A DNA stretch of 41,172 bases from contig MDYQ01000238.1 in NCBI GenBank assembly GCA_003024175.1, forward strand, positions 1-41,172. Reading direction: 5' to 3'. Below are positions 1-8,241 of the stretch, piece by piece. The position numbers and the translations under genes were made by a program. The stretch comes from Planoprotostelium fungivorum (Eukaryota; Evosea; Variosea; Cavosteliida; Cavosteliaceae). Each line of letters opens with the position of its first letter. Position 1 is the first letter of the stretch. The notes under the pieces were generated by a model. It was not told where the DNA came from. It did not search any database and worked only from the letters and a program-made list of their open reading frames with translations.

Positions 1-197
1 TTCGATCGATGAAGGCAACGGAGAGACCTCATTGGCCGGAAGACGTCCGAGTCAGTGACGACGCGAAGAGATTGGTGGAATGGATGCTGGATTTGGATCC
101 TCTATCACGGCCGACTGTAAGAGATGTCCTCCGACATCGGTGGTGGAAGAAGCCGCTGCCGCTGTTTTGCAGGAGATGGAGTTCGGGAAAGATATAA
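1..197 (+). CDS. K1, protein kinase, 3' end only (cut by window edge)
   Basis: This is the last 64 codons of a kinase gene whose complete counterpart K1' lies at 32289-33198; the DNA is identical to 33002-33198. The visible part encodes the C-lobe with VSDDAKRLVEWML, the RPTVRDVLRHRWW segment that closes a CAMK-type kinase domain, and the family tail CRRWSSGKI. The catalytic loop and the ATP site would lie to the left of the window. Reading frame: the first complete codon starts at position 3. Stop codon TAA ends at 197. Confidence 0.9.
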   Translation, partial: RSMKATERPHWPEDVRVSDDAKRLVEWMLDLDPLSRPTVRDVLRHRWWKKPLPLFCRRWSSGKI

Positions 198-726
198 TGA
201 TTGTATTATTTTATAAATAGAGTTCGAGATGTTGAGAGGAGATGCATGTCCATCTGATAGACGATGCGACGATGGACTGACACGTTATCGGGTGTGGTTG
301 TGGAAGAAGTGCGGTTCTAGTAAAACGGTGCGCAGAATCAACTCGGATGTTCCTCCACACAGGAGGCGTTCCACAACTCCCACCATCGTGTCAGATCTAC
401 CTAGTACGGCGATCTGCCCTCACAACTCTGTCACTCACAAAAAAAGATGAGAGATAAGGTCCCTGGGCCTGGGTCATTTGAACCACCAGGATGACACGCA
501 ATACCCCCATACAATCGTAATGTTGTCCCAAACTCCAGGTTTTCTATAGATGGCCGTCTGAATACTCGGAGCACTCGTGAGGAACTGAGGCCCCAGGTAC
601 TATTTAACCGCACGGCTATAGATAATACATAAATCGGCCCAGGAATCTTCCGTCTCCAATATGACGCCGTGGTGGTATCACCGAACATAAAGTTGAGACG
701 CAACAACAGACAGCGAGGTTCTTGCA
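198..726 (+). other. Intergenic spacer K1-K2
   Basis: No gene was recognised in these 529 bp. Open frames on both strands here have no family-like composition. The spacer is identical to 33199-33727, which is striking because the next spacer (1658-2191) is clearly diverged between the copies. It must hold the 3' end of K1 and the promoter of K2. Confidence 0.6.
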
Positions 727-1657
727 ATGAGACACACCATCGACAACAGTCAACTGAAGATCAAGGAGAGAGTTGGAAGAGGTGACGGTGTTCGGCCGAG
801 ACGGATGAGCTGACTTCATCAGGTGGATACGGAACAGTCTTTCGTGCTACCGTGGGAGAGACCGGCGAAGTCGTCGTGAAGACTCTCATGCGAACACCAT
901 CACACAGTCTCGAGGGCGTAGCTCGCAAGGAGTTCAACTTTGGAATGAAGTTGAAGCATCCCAACCTGGTCCGCATGCGTGGCTCTTTCGACACGGCCAC
1001 CGACCACTGTCTCATCATGGACTTGGTAGAAGGCTGCAATCTCTTCGACTATATGGAGCAGAACTCCTTCAGTTCCTTCTCCGAGAACAGAGCCAAGAAA
1101 ATGTTCAAAGGTCTGGCGAAAGGTGACTCTACACCGTTGTAGTCGGAAGCTCACCCTCCGCAGGTTTACATCACAGTCACAAGACCGGTGTCGCCCACTT
1201 AGATATCAAGCCAGAGAACATCATGGTAGGCAAAGACGACCACCTCACTCTCATCGACTTTGGCCTTGCTGCTGAGACTCTCGGTCTCTGTCATCAGTTC
1301 AACGGCTCAGTCGATTACGCCTCACCGGAAGTATGGAGAAAGATGCCATTCGAGCCAGCTTGCTCAGACGTGTGGTCACTGGGTATCGTCTTACACATCC
1401 TTCTCACTGGCTGCCTTCCGTTCGACCCCGCCGCTGTGCCCCGCATGAGAGTGCAGCCAGACTTCTATTGGCCGGAAGACATCGACGTCAGCGAAGATGC
1501 GAAGGAACTCGTCAAGTGGATGCTGGAGCTGAAGCCGATGGCCCGACCGACGATGAAGGAGGTGCTGAATCACAAATGGCTGAAGCGAACGCTACCGGAC
1601 CTGATCAAGAGACGGTGGAGCATCGGGAGCAGAACGGAGTTGTCAAATAGAATGTAA
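727..1657 (+). CDS. K2, small serine/threonine protein kinase (CAMK-like, HLD type)
   Basis: Three exons, 727-781, 823-1122 and 1164-1657, give 282 residues that are almost only a kinase domain. Intron 1 (41 nt) splits a glycine codon inside the ATP loop and intron 2 (41 nt) lies just before the catalytic loop; both are phase 1, as in all members. Visible elements: glycine loop GRGGYG (residues 17-22), beta-3 lysine K38 (VVVKT), probable alpha-C glutamate E55, catalytic loop HLDIKPEN (D132, N137), DFG at 150-152, SPE in place of APE at 172-174, and RRWS at 268-271. HLD instead of HRD makes it a non-RD kinase, as in MLCK, DAPK and titin kinases. All catalytic residues are present, so activity is expected; substrate unknown. 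The ATG at 727 starts the exon shared by the family (MR..DN..L.IKERVG). Confidence 0.88.
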
Positions 1658-2191
1658 AATAGTTGCTGTGTTTCTCACGTGTCAATCCAAAAGAATCATG
1701 CCAATCTGTAGACTTGAAGGAAGCATGAGACACCTTTCCGCTGTACGTTCCTAGGTTCAGAAATCCAGTCGAAAGACCAAACGGATCGATCTCACTTTGA
1801 TCCCCCTGCTCAATGTGATAGGGGTACTCTGTCCGTACTCGCTGGCATTGGGATCAGCCCGCGACTCTTTTCTACGAGTTTTTGAAAAAATCGGCGAGTG
1901 CTGTCAATCCGACACTCACCCAAGAGGCTTCAACAGCTCTAATGAAATCTACGTTGGCTGATGTCAGCAGCTCCATCTTCCATAAACGGGGTTGGTCGAA
2001 GAGATGCCCCGTTTATGACCAATGCTCCCGCGAATGAAAATGATCGTCAAAATTGATACGAAAGGAGGAGGAAGATGATCACATGGAGGCATTCCATCGT
2101 CCCGCCATGGCAACGGCCATAGCAACCAGATTCCTCACGATGGATGAGCATAATATCAAGAAACACCACAGAGACACCTCCTCGATCAGCC
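1658..2191 (+). other. Intergenic spacer K2-K3
   Basis: No gene recognised. The homologous spacer 34659-35176 differs by many substitutions and indels, including a 10-base difference just before the K3 start codon. It contains the X-box-like site at 2101-2114. An ATG at 2144 is in frame with K3 but lies upstream of the start codon shared with K3', so I do not use it. Confidence 0.55.
2101..2114. promoter_or_regulatory. X-box-like (RFX) palindrome upstream of K3
   Basis: CCCGCCATGGCAAC resembles the RFX X-box consensus (GTTRCC, short spacer, RGYAAC), with the right half matching best. It lies about 80 bp before the K3 start codon. The equivalent place in the second copy reads CCCGCCATGGTAAC. 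Binding is inferred from sequence only. Confidence 0.35.
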
Positions 2192-3088
2192 ATGAGACAG
2201 ATACACAACGACACGCTGAGCATCAAAGAGAGGGTGGGAATGGGTGCGAAGGATCATCTTGTGAAGAAATTAAACTCTGATTTCAGTGCAGGTGGTTGTG
2301 GAACAATATACCGCGCAAGCTCTGGAGATACAGACTTCATCTTGAAGACGATGATGAAGACACCCTCACGCAGTATGGAACCTGTCGCTCGCAAAGAATA
2401 CGACTTCGGCATGAAGCTGAAGCATCCCAACTTGGTCCGCATGCGTGGCTCTTTCGATACAGCCACAGACTACTGTCTCGTTATGGAACTGGTAGAAGGC
2501 TGCAACTTGTACGACTTCATGCAGAAGAACTCATACGGACACATGGCAGAGTCCAGAGTGAAGAGAATGTTCAGAGGTATCGCGAAAGGTAACTTTTATC
2601 CGTCTACAAACCTTTATCGACCGAATTCGCCAGGATTAGAGCACAGTCACAGACAAGGCATCGCCCACCTGGACATCAAGCCAGAGAACATCATGGTAGG
2701 CAAAGACGACCACCTCACTCTCATCGACTTTGGCCTTGCTGCTGAGACTCTCGGTCTCTGTCATCAGTTCAGCGGCTCAGCCGACTATGCTTCGCCAGAA
2801 GTGTGGAGGAACATGCCCTTCGAGCCGTCATGCGCAGACGTGTGGTCACTTGGCATCGTCTTACACATTCTCCTCTCCGGCTGTCTTCCCTTTGATCCCA
2901 TCGAGGTGCCCGACATGAGAGTGCAGCCGGACTTGTACTGGCCGGAAGACATCGACGTCAGCGATGATGCGAAGGAGTTGGTAAGATGGATGCTGAACTT
3001 GAAGCCGATGGCCCGACCGACGATGAAAGAGGTTTTGAATCACCGGTGGCTGAAGAGGACGCTTTCCATGATCATGAAGAGACGGTAA
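2192..3088 (+). CDS. K3, small protein kinase, C-terminal tail lost by stop codon
   Basis: Exons 2192-2243, 2292-2588 and 2634-3088 give 267 residues. The glycine loop (ending GGCGTIYRA), VILK-type lysine (here FILKTMM), HLDIKPEN, DFGLA and DYASPEVW are all present. Compared with K3' (278 residues) the protein stops at MKRR: the codon TGG of the family tail RRWS is TAA here (two base changes). The codons of the lost tail still follow in frame after the stop, so the loss looks recent. Both introns (48 and 45 nt) are multiples of three without stop codons, so unspliced RNA would also encode a kinase-like protein, with 16 extra residues inside the ATP loop. It also has Y for H and E for D in the segment TATDYCLVMELVEGC. 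Start chosen by homology to K3'. Confidence 0.82.
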   Translation: MRQIHNDTLSIKERVGMGAKDHLVKKLNSDFSAGGCGTIYRASSGDTDFILKTMMKTPSRSMEPVARKEYDFGMKLKHPNLVRMRGSFDTATDYCLVMELVEGCNLYDFMQKNSYGHMAESRVKRMFRGIAKGNFYPSTNLYRPNSPGLEHSHRQGIAHLDIKPENIMVGKDDHLTLIDFGLAAETLGLCHQFSGSADYASPEVWRNMPFEPSCADVWSLGIVLHILLSGCLPFDPIEVPDMRVQPDLYWPEDIDVSDDAKELVRWMLNLKPMARPTMKEVLNHRWLKRTLSMIMKRR

Positions 3089-4296
3089 AGTATCAGTGGA
3101 AAGACGGAGCTATTCAATTGAAAGTAAAGACTCTCATTTGGAGTGTATTGGATTCAATCCACGGATGAAATGGATGGCGATGACGAGAAGAATGAGTAGG
3201 GCGTAGCACCTGTGATACACTTGTTGAGTACTGAGAGTGATAACTTGAATTCTTGATGTTTGTGGTGTTGATATGTTAGTGTACTTCTCAGATCGGTTAT
3301 GGTGATTAAGATGATCTGATCTGCTTCATTTTGATGTCATTCACAGTCCAGTACTGAAGTCTCACGTCTTCACCTCCACTTCCTGGACAATGTTTAAATC
3401 GGACATCTATAGCGGATTAGTTCTACGTTCGTGAGCTGTACTATGGTCTCTCCATCCTAGGTGAGTCCTCACGAAGCGGAGGTCAATCTCATCGGTTCGC
3501 ATCTTGTCGATTCCGGAGAGGAACCTTCCAACCTCGATCGCATGTGGTCCTCTATTCTTACTTCCATCGATACTCGCGATAGCCGCTCTCCATTCATCGC
3601 GATTCAGATGATCTGAGTTTGTAGACGTGAAACGTTTCAGCGCTCTGACAGCACGAGGCCTCCCTTGTCAACAAATGAGGAAACCGCGGGGACACATGCA
3701 GCTCGGCCCTCGCCTGGCATATGAACTACGGTCATAGCTGAACGTCGGTTGACATGTACTCAATAAATGCTCTCATTGGCCCAGATTTCAACGAGACCTC
3801 CATCCCACGCGAGGCAGGAGCATCACCTGATTGGTAGTGGAGCACCCACACGATTAGATTCCATCTACTTCTTGAAATACGGACCTGCCGAATGTTGGAG
3901 CTTTCTCACGGTCCAGCGAACCTGAGCTCCCTGGCCACTCAATTTTAAAATTCCACACTGACAGGTCGGCCTCGTGCAGGGCCTTATCTCCATTCTTTCA
4001 GCGAGAAATCAGTAATTAGACAGCTCGAGGGGTGCTGCTCTCTCGGACATCGCGATCGGATCTGTCAAGTAACAGTTCCCGAAGGATTCTAATAAACGCC
4101 TCCCTGATTCGTCGAAACGAGAGCGATTGATTGGTTAGTACTTACCTTCTAAGGGTGAAAAATTTCGAGTCGCTGCGTAAAGAGTCATCCCAGATCGCTC
4201 AATCATGGATCACCCTAGTAACTCCATGGTAACCCTCCAGAGTGACCGACGAACATAACACAGAAGACACACAAGAGTCAACAGCATCACACAGCC
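3089..4296 (+). other. 1.2-kb intergenic spacer K3-K4
   Basis: The longest spacer of the array. No coding frame with family similarity was found on either strand. The counterpart 36107-37272 aligns over nearly the whole length with modest substitution and short indels, and tracts such as 3700-3860 are almost unchanged between copies. This could hide a noncoding transcript or simply reflect recent duplication. The X-box-like site before K4 is at its right end. Confidence 0.5.
4221..4233. promoter_or_regulatory. X-box-like (RFX) site upstream of K4
   Basis: ACTCCATGGTAAC, about 65 bp before the K4 start codon, matches the right half of the RFX X-box and the CCATGG centre. It is unchanged in the second copy (37197-37209). 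Confidence 0.35.
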
Positions 4297-5232
4297 ATGA
4301 GACAAATCGACAACAAAGCTTTAGAGATCAAAGAGAGAGTTGGAAGAGGTGCGTAACAGAGGACGAACCATGACGGTGTCTGACTCGATGGCAGGAGGGT
4401 TCGGAACAATATACCGTGCTAGCTCTGGAGAGACTGACGTCATCTTGAAGACGATGATGAAGACACCCTCACGCAGTATGGAACCTGTCGCTCGCAAAGA
4501 ATACGACTTTGGCATGAAGCTGAAGCATCCCAACTTGGTCCGCATGCGTGGCTCTTTCGATACAGCCACAGACCACTGTCTCGTTATGGACTTGGTGGAG
4601 GGCTGCAACCTGTACGACTACCTGCAGAAGAACTCGTACGAACACTGTGCAGAGAGCCGAGCAAAGAAGATGTTCAGAGGCATCGCGAAAGGTAACCCGG
4701 CAACATCCTCCCCACATTCTTACGTCTTTCATCAGGATTAGAGCACAGTCACAGACAAGGCATCGCCCACTTGGACATCAAGCCAGAGAACATCATGGTA
4801 GGCAAAGACGACCACCTCACTCTCATCGACTTTGGCCTTGCTGCTGAGACTCTCGGTCTCTGTCATCAGTTCAGCGGCTCAGCCGACTATGCTTCGCCAG
4901 AAGTGTGGAGGAACATGCCCTTCGAGCCGTCATGCGCAGACGTGTGGTCACTGGGTATCGTCTTACACATCCTTCTTACTGGCTGCCTTCCTTTCGACCC
5001 ATTGCAAGTACAGAACATGAGAGTGCAGCCGGACTTGTACTGGCCGGAAGGCATCGACGTCAGCGATGACGCAAAGGAGCTGGTGGGATGGATGCTGGAG
5101 CTGAAACCGATGGCCCGACCGACGATGAAGGAGGTTCTGACTCACCGGTGGCTGAAGCGATCAACGTCGTTCTTCAACATGCGGCGGTGGAGCATCAACG
5201 GGAAAGTAGATCAACAAACGAATAGATTGTAG
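4297..5232 (+). CDS. K4, small serine/threonine protein kinase (CAMK-like, HLD type)
   Basis: Exons 4297-4348, 4395-4691 and 4736-5232 (introns 46 and 44 nt) give 281 residues. ATP loop GRGGFG, lysine in VILKTMM, catalytic HLDIKPEN, DFGLA and DYASPEVW are intact. The tail reads NMRRWSINGKVDQQTNRL, with the family RRWS motif. From 5107 to the stop codon and onward into the hydrolase gene the DNA is identical to the second copy, whereas upstream parts carry differences. Middle exon segments are nearly identical in DNA to K3, K6 and K7, which suggests exchange between family members. Substrate unknown. Confidence 0.88.
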
Positions 5233-5353
5233 ATTTTGAACTCGACGTCCATTTTTTGTTCAGATCACAAATCACGCATCAACAGATGGAAGGGAAACTC
5301 TTTTTATATAATGGAAAGCACGCCGCCTTCATGAAGTATGTTTCAGACAGAGT

Positions 5354-6414
5354 ATGAAACAATCTTTAATCTTGCATAGTGGCGATGGTGCAAAGATTGC
5401 AATTCTCATCAGTGGACTGACGGAAGGATTACTGAACGTTCATTATTCAGTCCCTCTGACTGAGTTTCTGAAACAGAAGGGATGGTCAACTGTCCATACA
5501 TTATTGTCCTCTTCTTACATGGGTTTCGGCTATTCCAGTTTAGACAACGACGTTCAAGAGATCGATCAATTGATCGACCATCTCTACAACCACATGAATG
5601 CCAAGAAGATCGTTCTGATTGGCCATTCCACAGGTACCATCTCATCGAAACATCTCTTTAATCATGTCAGGATGTCAAGATGCGGTCCACTTTCTGAAGA
5701 AGGGAAAGAATGTAAATCGCGTATCAGCCATCGTCCTCCAGTCACCAACCAGCGACAGGGAATATTTCTGCAGCGTCATGACTTCTGAGGATGTACGCGA
5801 CGATCTCGAAGAATGTGAGACTGCGATCAGAGATGGAAGAGGTGAGGGACTCGTGTGACATCACCATGTTGACTGTGTCGTAGGACATCACTTTTTTCAG
5901 AAACCGAACGCGATGATGGAAGGACCCATGACTTACTATCGTTGGCACTCTCTTCTATCCAGGTGACAAATTTCACACGATGCATCATCGTCAGAGACTA
6001 AATACATCACTACTTCATCCTATATTCGTTCTTCATCCGAATGGACCATTACCATTACCATCACATAGATGACCGATCACACTCATGCCATGAGATGATG
6101 TCCATCGATCCATCTGACATCACAACAGAGACGGCGATGATGATTACTTCTCATCCGATCTGTCCGACGACGAGAGGAGACAACGTATCGGACGACCCAC
6201 TACACCAGCTCTCGTTGTCTATAGTCTATCTGATGAATACGTTCCTTCTCAAGTCAATGGCACGAGAGCAGCTGAAGCCATCGCCGCATGCTTCATATCA
6301 TCTCGGCTACTTCTCTTACCAAACGCCAACCACGCCCTCGAGGGAGGAGAATACGTCTTATTTTTCGACGAGTTGGAGAAGTTCTTAAACGAGTTTGTGT
6401 CGTATGAGCGATGA
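5354..6414 (+). CDS. DUF1749-type alpha/beta hydrolase (SidJ-like family)
   Basis: Four exons, 5354-5633, 5671-5841, 5884-5962 and 6129-6414, give 271 residues. The fold is an alpha/beta hydrolase of the DUF1749/UPF0613 family, to which the fungal siderophore esterase SidJ belongs. Seen: nucleophile elbow GHSTG followed by CQDAVHFL, the family hallmark GDDDYFSSDLSD, a candidate acid in YSLSDEYVP and a candidate histidine in NANHALEGGE. Intron 1 (37 nt) splits the last glycine codon of the nucleophile elbow. No signal peptide is visible, so it is probably cytosolic. The true substrate cannot be told from the sequence; esterase activity is the family expectation. It is the only non-kinase gene in the array and is duplicated with it. 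Intron 3 (166 nt) differs strongly from the copy at 38331, while exons 1-3 are identical to it. Confidence 0.85.
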
Positions 6415-6985
6415 TGGACGGCCATCACTGGTGGGAGATGAGATCCACTTTAGAGGAGGATGAGATCATCAGCTTCGTCCAATACACACGAGGAGGCGGT
6501 ACGAACATGACGATGATCAGACGAATGAAATGAAAAGAGATGGTATTTTATTCTCCTTCATTAGTGCCTCACAGTTCCCGGCTGTTTCACGTAATCGTTA
6601 AGAGCTGTGTCACCAAGGGCTTGTCTTTGTTCCTCGTCCTCCCTCATACGCTTTCGTTCCTTTCGCATCACTGAAGAAGAAGACAATTTTTCACCAAATT
6701 TCACTTGACATCCCAAGAAAGACGGAAAATGCAATGTCGGCGGTGGGATTTTGATGCAGGGGATGATAGTTCTTCATCCAAAGTGTGGGATGAACCCACC
6801 TTAGCTTCACTATATCTTCCCAGGCCAACCAGTTTGATCAAGGCGATGCTACTTTGTTCCTGTGAGCGACCGCCTCTCCCTGAGAGGATCCTAGGATAGT
6901 TTCTCATAAGAAACACTCGATAAGCACACGAGCCACGCGAGACCAACGACAAGTACTATTTAGAACCATACGATTAGCACATACG
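6415..6985. other. Spacer between hydrolase and K5
   Basis: No firmly supported gene. The spacer contains a short minus-strand open frame (6561-6773) that is also open in the second copy; see that entry. The second copy carries about 32 extra bases near 39526-39557 that are absent here. The rest holds the 3' end of the hydrolase transcript and the K5 promoter. Confidence 0.5.
6561..6773 (-). other. Possible small minus-strand exon or ORF, conserved in frame in both copies
   Basis: Read on the minus strand this frame encodes about 70 residues, including PTLHFPSFLG, RKERKRMREDEEQRQ and ALGDTALNDYVKQPG, then stops at 6561. The second copy (39560-39766) is open in the same frame although it lacks six bases, which keeps phase. 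Against a real gene: most base differences between the copies change an amino acid, and no ATG-containing first exon was found; a short product could start at the methionine in VMRKERKR. I do not recognise a family. Confidence 0.25.
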
Positions 6986-7901
6986 ATGAAGACGAAGACG
7001 ATAGACGAGAGCACATTAGAGATCCAAGAGGTCGTGGGGCAAGGTGTTGTGTTTCGATTCGACATAGACTGAGAAGATGTCAGGCGGTTTTGGCACCGTA
7101 TTTCGAGCCACTTCTGGACCGAATCGTCTCATTTTAAAGAGGATGGTCAGAACACCATCTCGCAGCACGGAGACACTGGCACGCAGAGAGTACGATTTTG
7201 GCATGAAATTGAAACACCCCAACTTGGTTCGCGTCCGTGGCTCCTTTGACACTTCCACCGACCATTGTCTCGTCATGGATCTCGTCCAGGGCTGTGACCT
7301 CTTCGACTTTCTGGAGGAACAGATACAACTTGAGATCATACCCGAGAGCAGAGTTCGCAGGATGTTCAAAGGTCTAGCCAAAGGTAATCTGTCTACACCG
7401 TTGTAGATGCATAGACTCACTCTCGTCTCAGGGTTGGAGTACAGCCACCGACAGGGCATCGCTCACTTGGACATCAAGCCAGAGAACATCATGGTCGGCA
7501 AGGAAGATCACCTCACCCTCATCGACTTTGGTCTGGCCACCCAAACCTACGGTCTGTGCGACCAGTACAGAGGATCGAGAGACTACGTCGCCCCTGAGAT
7601 CTGGAAACAGAAACCCTTCGAGGCCAGCGCCGCCGATGTGTGGTCCATGGGCATCGTCCTGCACGTCCTCTTAACTGGTCTCCTCCCGTTCGATCCAGTC
7701 AAGGCGAGAGAGTCCAAAGTGAGGCCGGACATCTACTGGCCGAGAGAGATCGAAGTCAGCGACGATGCGAAGGAGGTGGTCGGGTGGATGTTAGACATGG
7801 ATCCCACAAAGAGGCCCATGATGAAGGAAGTTTTGAGTCATCGGTGGTTGAAGAAGTCTCTCCCACTGTTCAGCAAGAAGAGATGGAGTTTGGGCGTGTG
7901 A
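6986..7901 (+). CDS. K5, divergent small protein kinase of the array
   Basis: Exons 6986-7043, 7084-7383 and 7432-7901 (introns 40 and 48 nt) give 275 residues. It is the most divergent member: ATP loop GQGGFG, lysine in LILKRMV, QGCDLFDFLEEQIQ in the hinge region, IAHLDIKPEN, IDFGLATQTYGLCDQY and DYVAPEIW (a normal APE, unlike SPE in the others). The tail is short, SKKRWSLGV, so the motif is KRWS. The protein encoded by exons 2 and 3 is identical to that of K5' (39975-40891); the two genes differ only near intron 1. As the oldest-looking branch it may keep a distinct function. Start: the ATG opens an exon with STLEIQEVVG, matching the family exon 1. Confidence 0.88.
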
Positions 7902-8241
7902 GATCGCCTTCAGACGTAGTATATAAATGTAAATTCGCGGCTGTTTCCAACGATTCGGATGATGGCTCAGGTCATTCGATGATTCTTCACGTCATTCGCG
8001 TCCGTGCGTGACCATTCTCTGGAAGCCATCCAATTCATGTCAGACTCTGCAGGTTCTTTAAGGCTGTGCGTTACCCCTTCGGGTTCATCACTGGAGCGGA
8101 GGAAGTTACCAGGGAGACGATCACGTTACGTGACGACGCGTTGGATGCTCCTGATGGCTCCAACTACGCTCCTTCGCCTATTCGATCCATGCCGGGGGAG
8201 CTGCTGATAAATTGAGTGAAACATAAATCAACGTGGGCACG
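7902..8241 (+). other. Intergenic spacer K5-K6
   Basis: No gene recognised. The part up to 8182 is identical to the end of the window (40892-41172). It holds the X-box-like sequence at 8105-8118 and a TATA-like stretch (AGTATATAAATG) at 7918-7929, which lies just after K5 and is more likely part of its 3' region than a promoter. Confidence 0.5.
8105..8118. promoter_or_regulatory. X-box-like site upstream of K6
   Basis: GTTACCAGGGAGAC matches the left half of an RFX X-box (GTTACC) with a degenerate right half, about 125 bp before the K6 start codon. It is weaker than the sites of K3, K4 and K7. Confidence 0.25.

Larger units (their letters stand above)
1..8182. repeat. Left copy of the duplicated kinase-array segment
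   Basis: This segment matches 33002-41172 in direct orientation. The offset is 33001 at the left edge and 32990 at the right edge, so only small indels separate the copies. Reading the two side by side, 1-931, 5107-5968 and about 7053-8182 show no difference. The stretches between differ by scattered substitutions in exons and by more substitutions and indels in intergenic DNA and in the third hydrolase intron (166 versus 144 nt). It holds the end of K1, then K2, K3, K4, the hydrolase and K5. The window edge cuts the segment, so its true left border is not visible. Confidence 0.95.

Noticed and set aside
431-727. 98-codon minus-strand open frame between K1 and K2 (also at 33432-33728)
   Set aside because: Composition is unlike a protein, it overlaps the K2 start region, and it is identical in both copies only because the DNA is identical; no independent support.
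2144-3088. Single 314-codon kinase frame starting at 2144
   Set aside because: The frame runs through two stop-free introns; alignment with the other members shows that the start at 2192 and splicing give the proper kinase.
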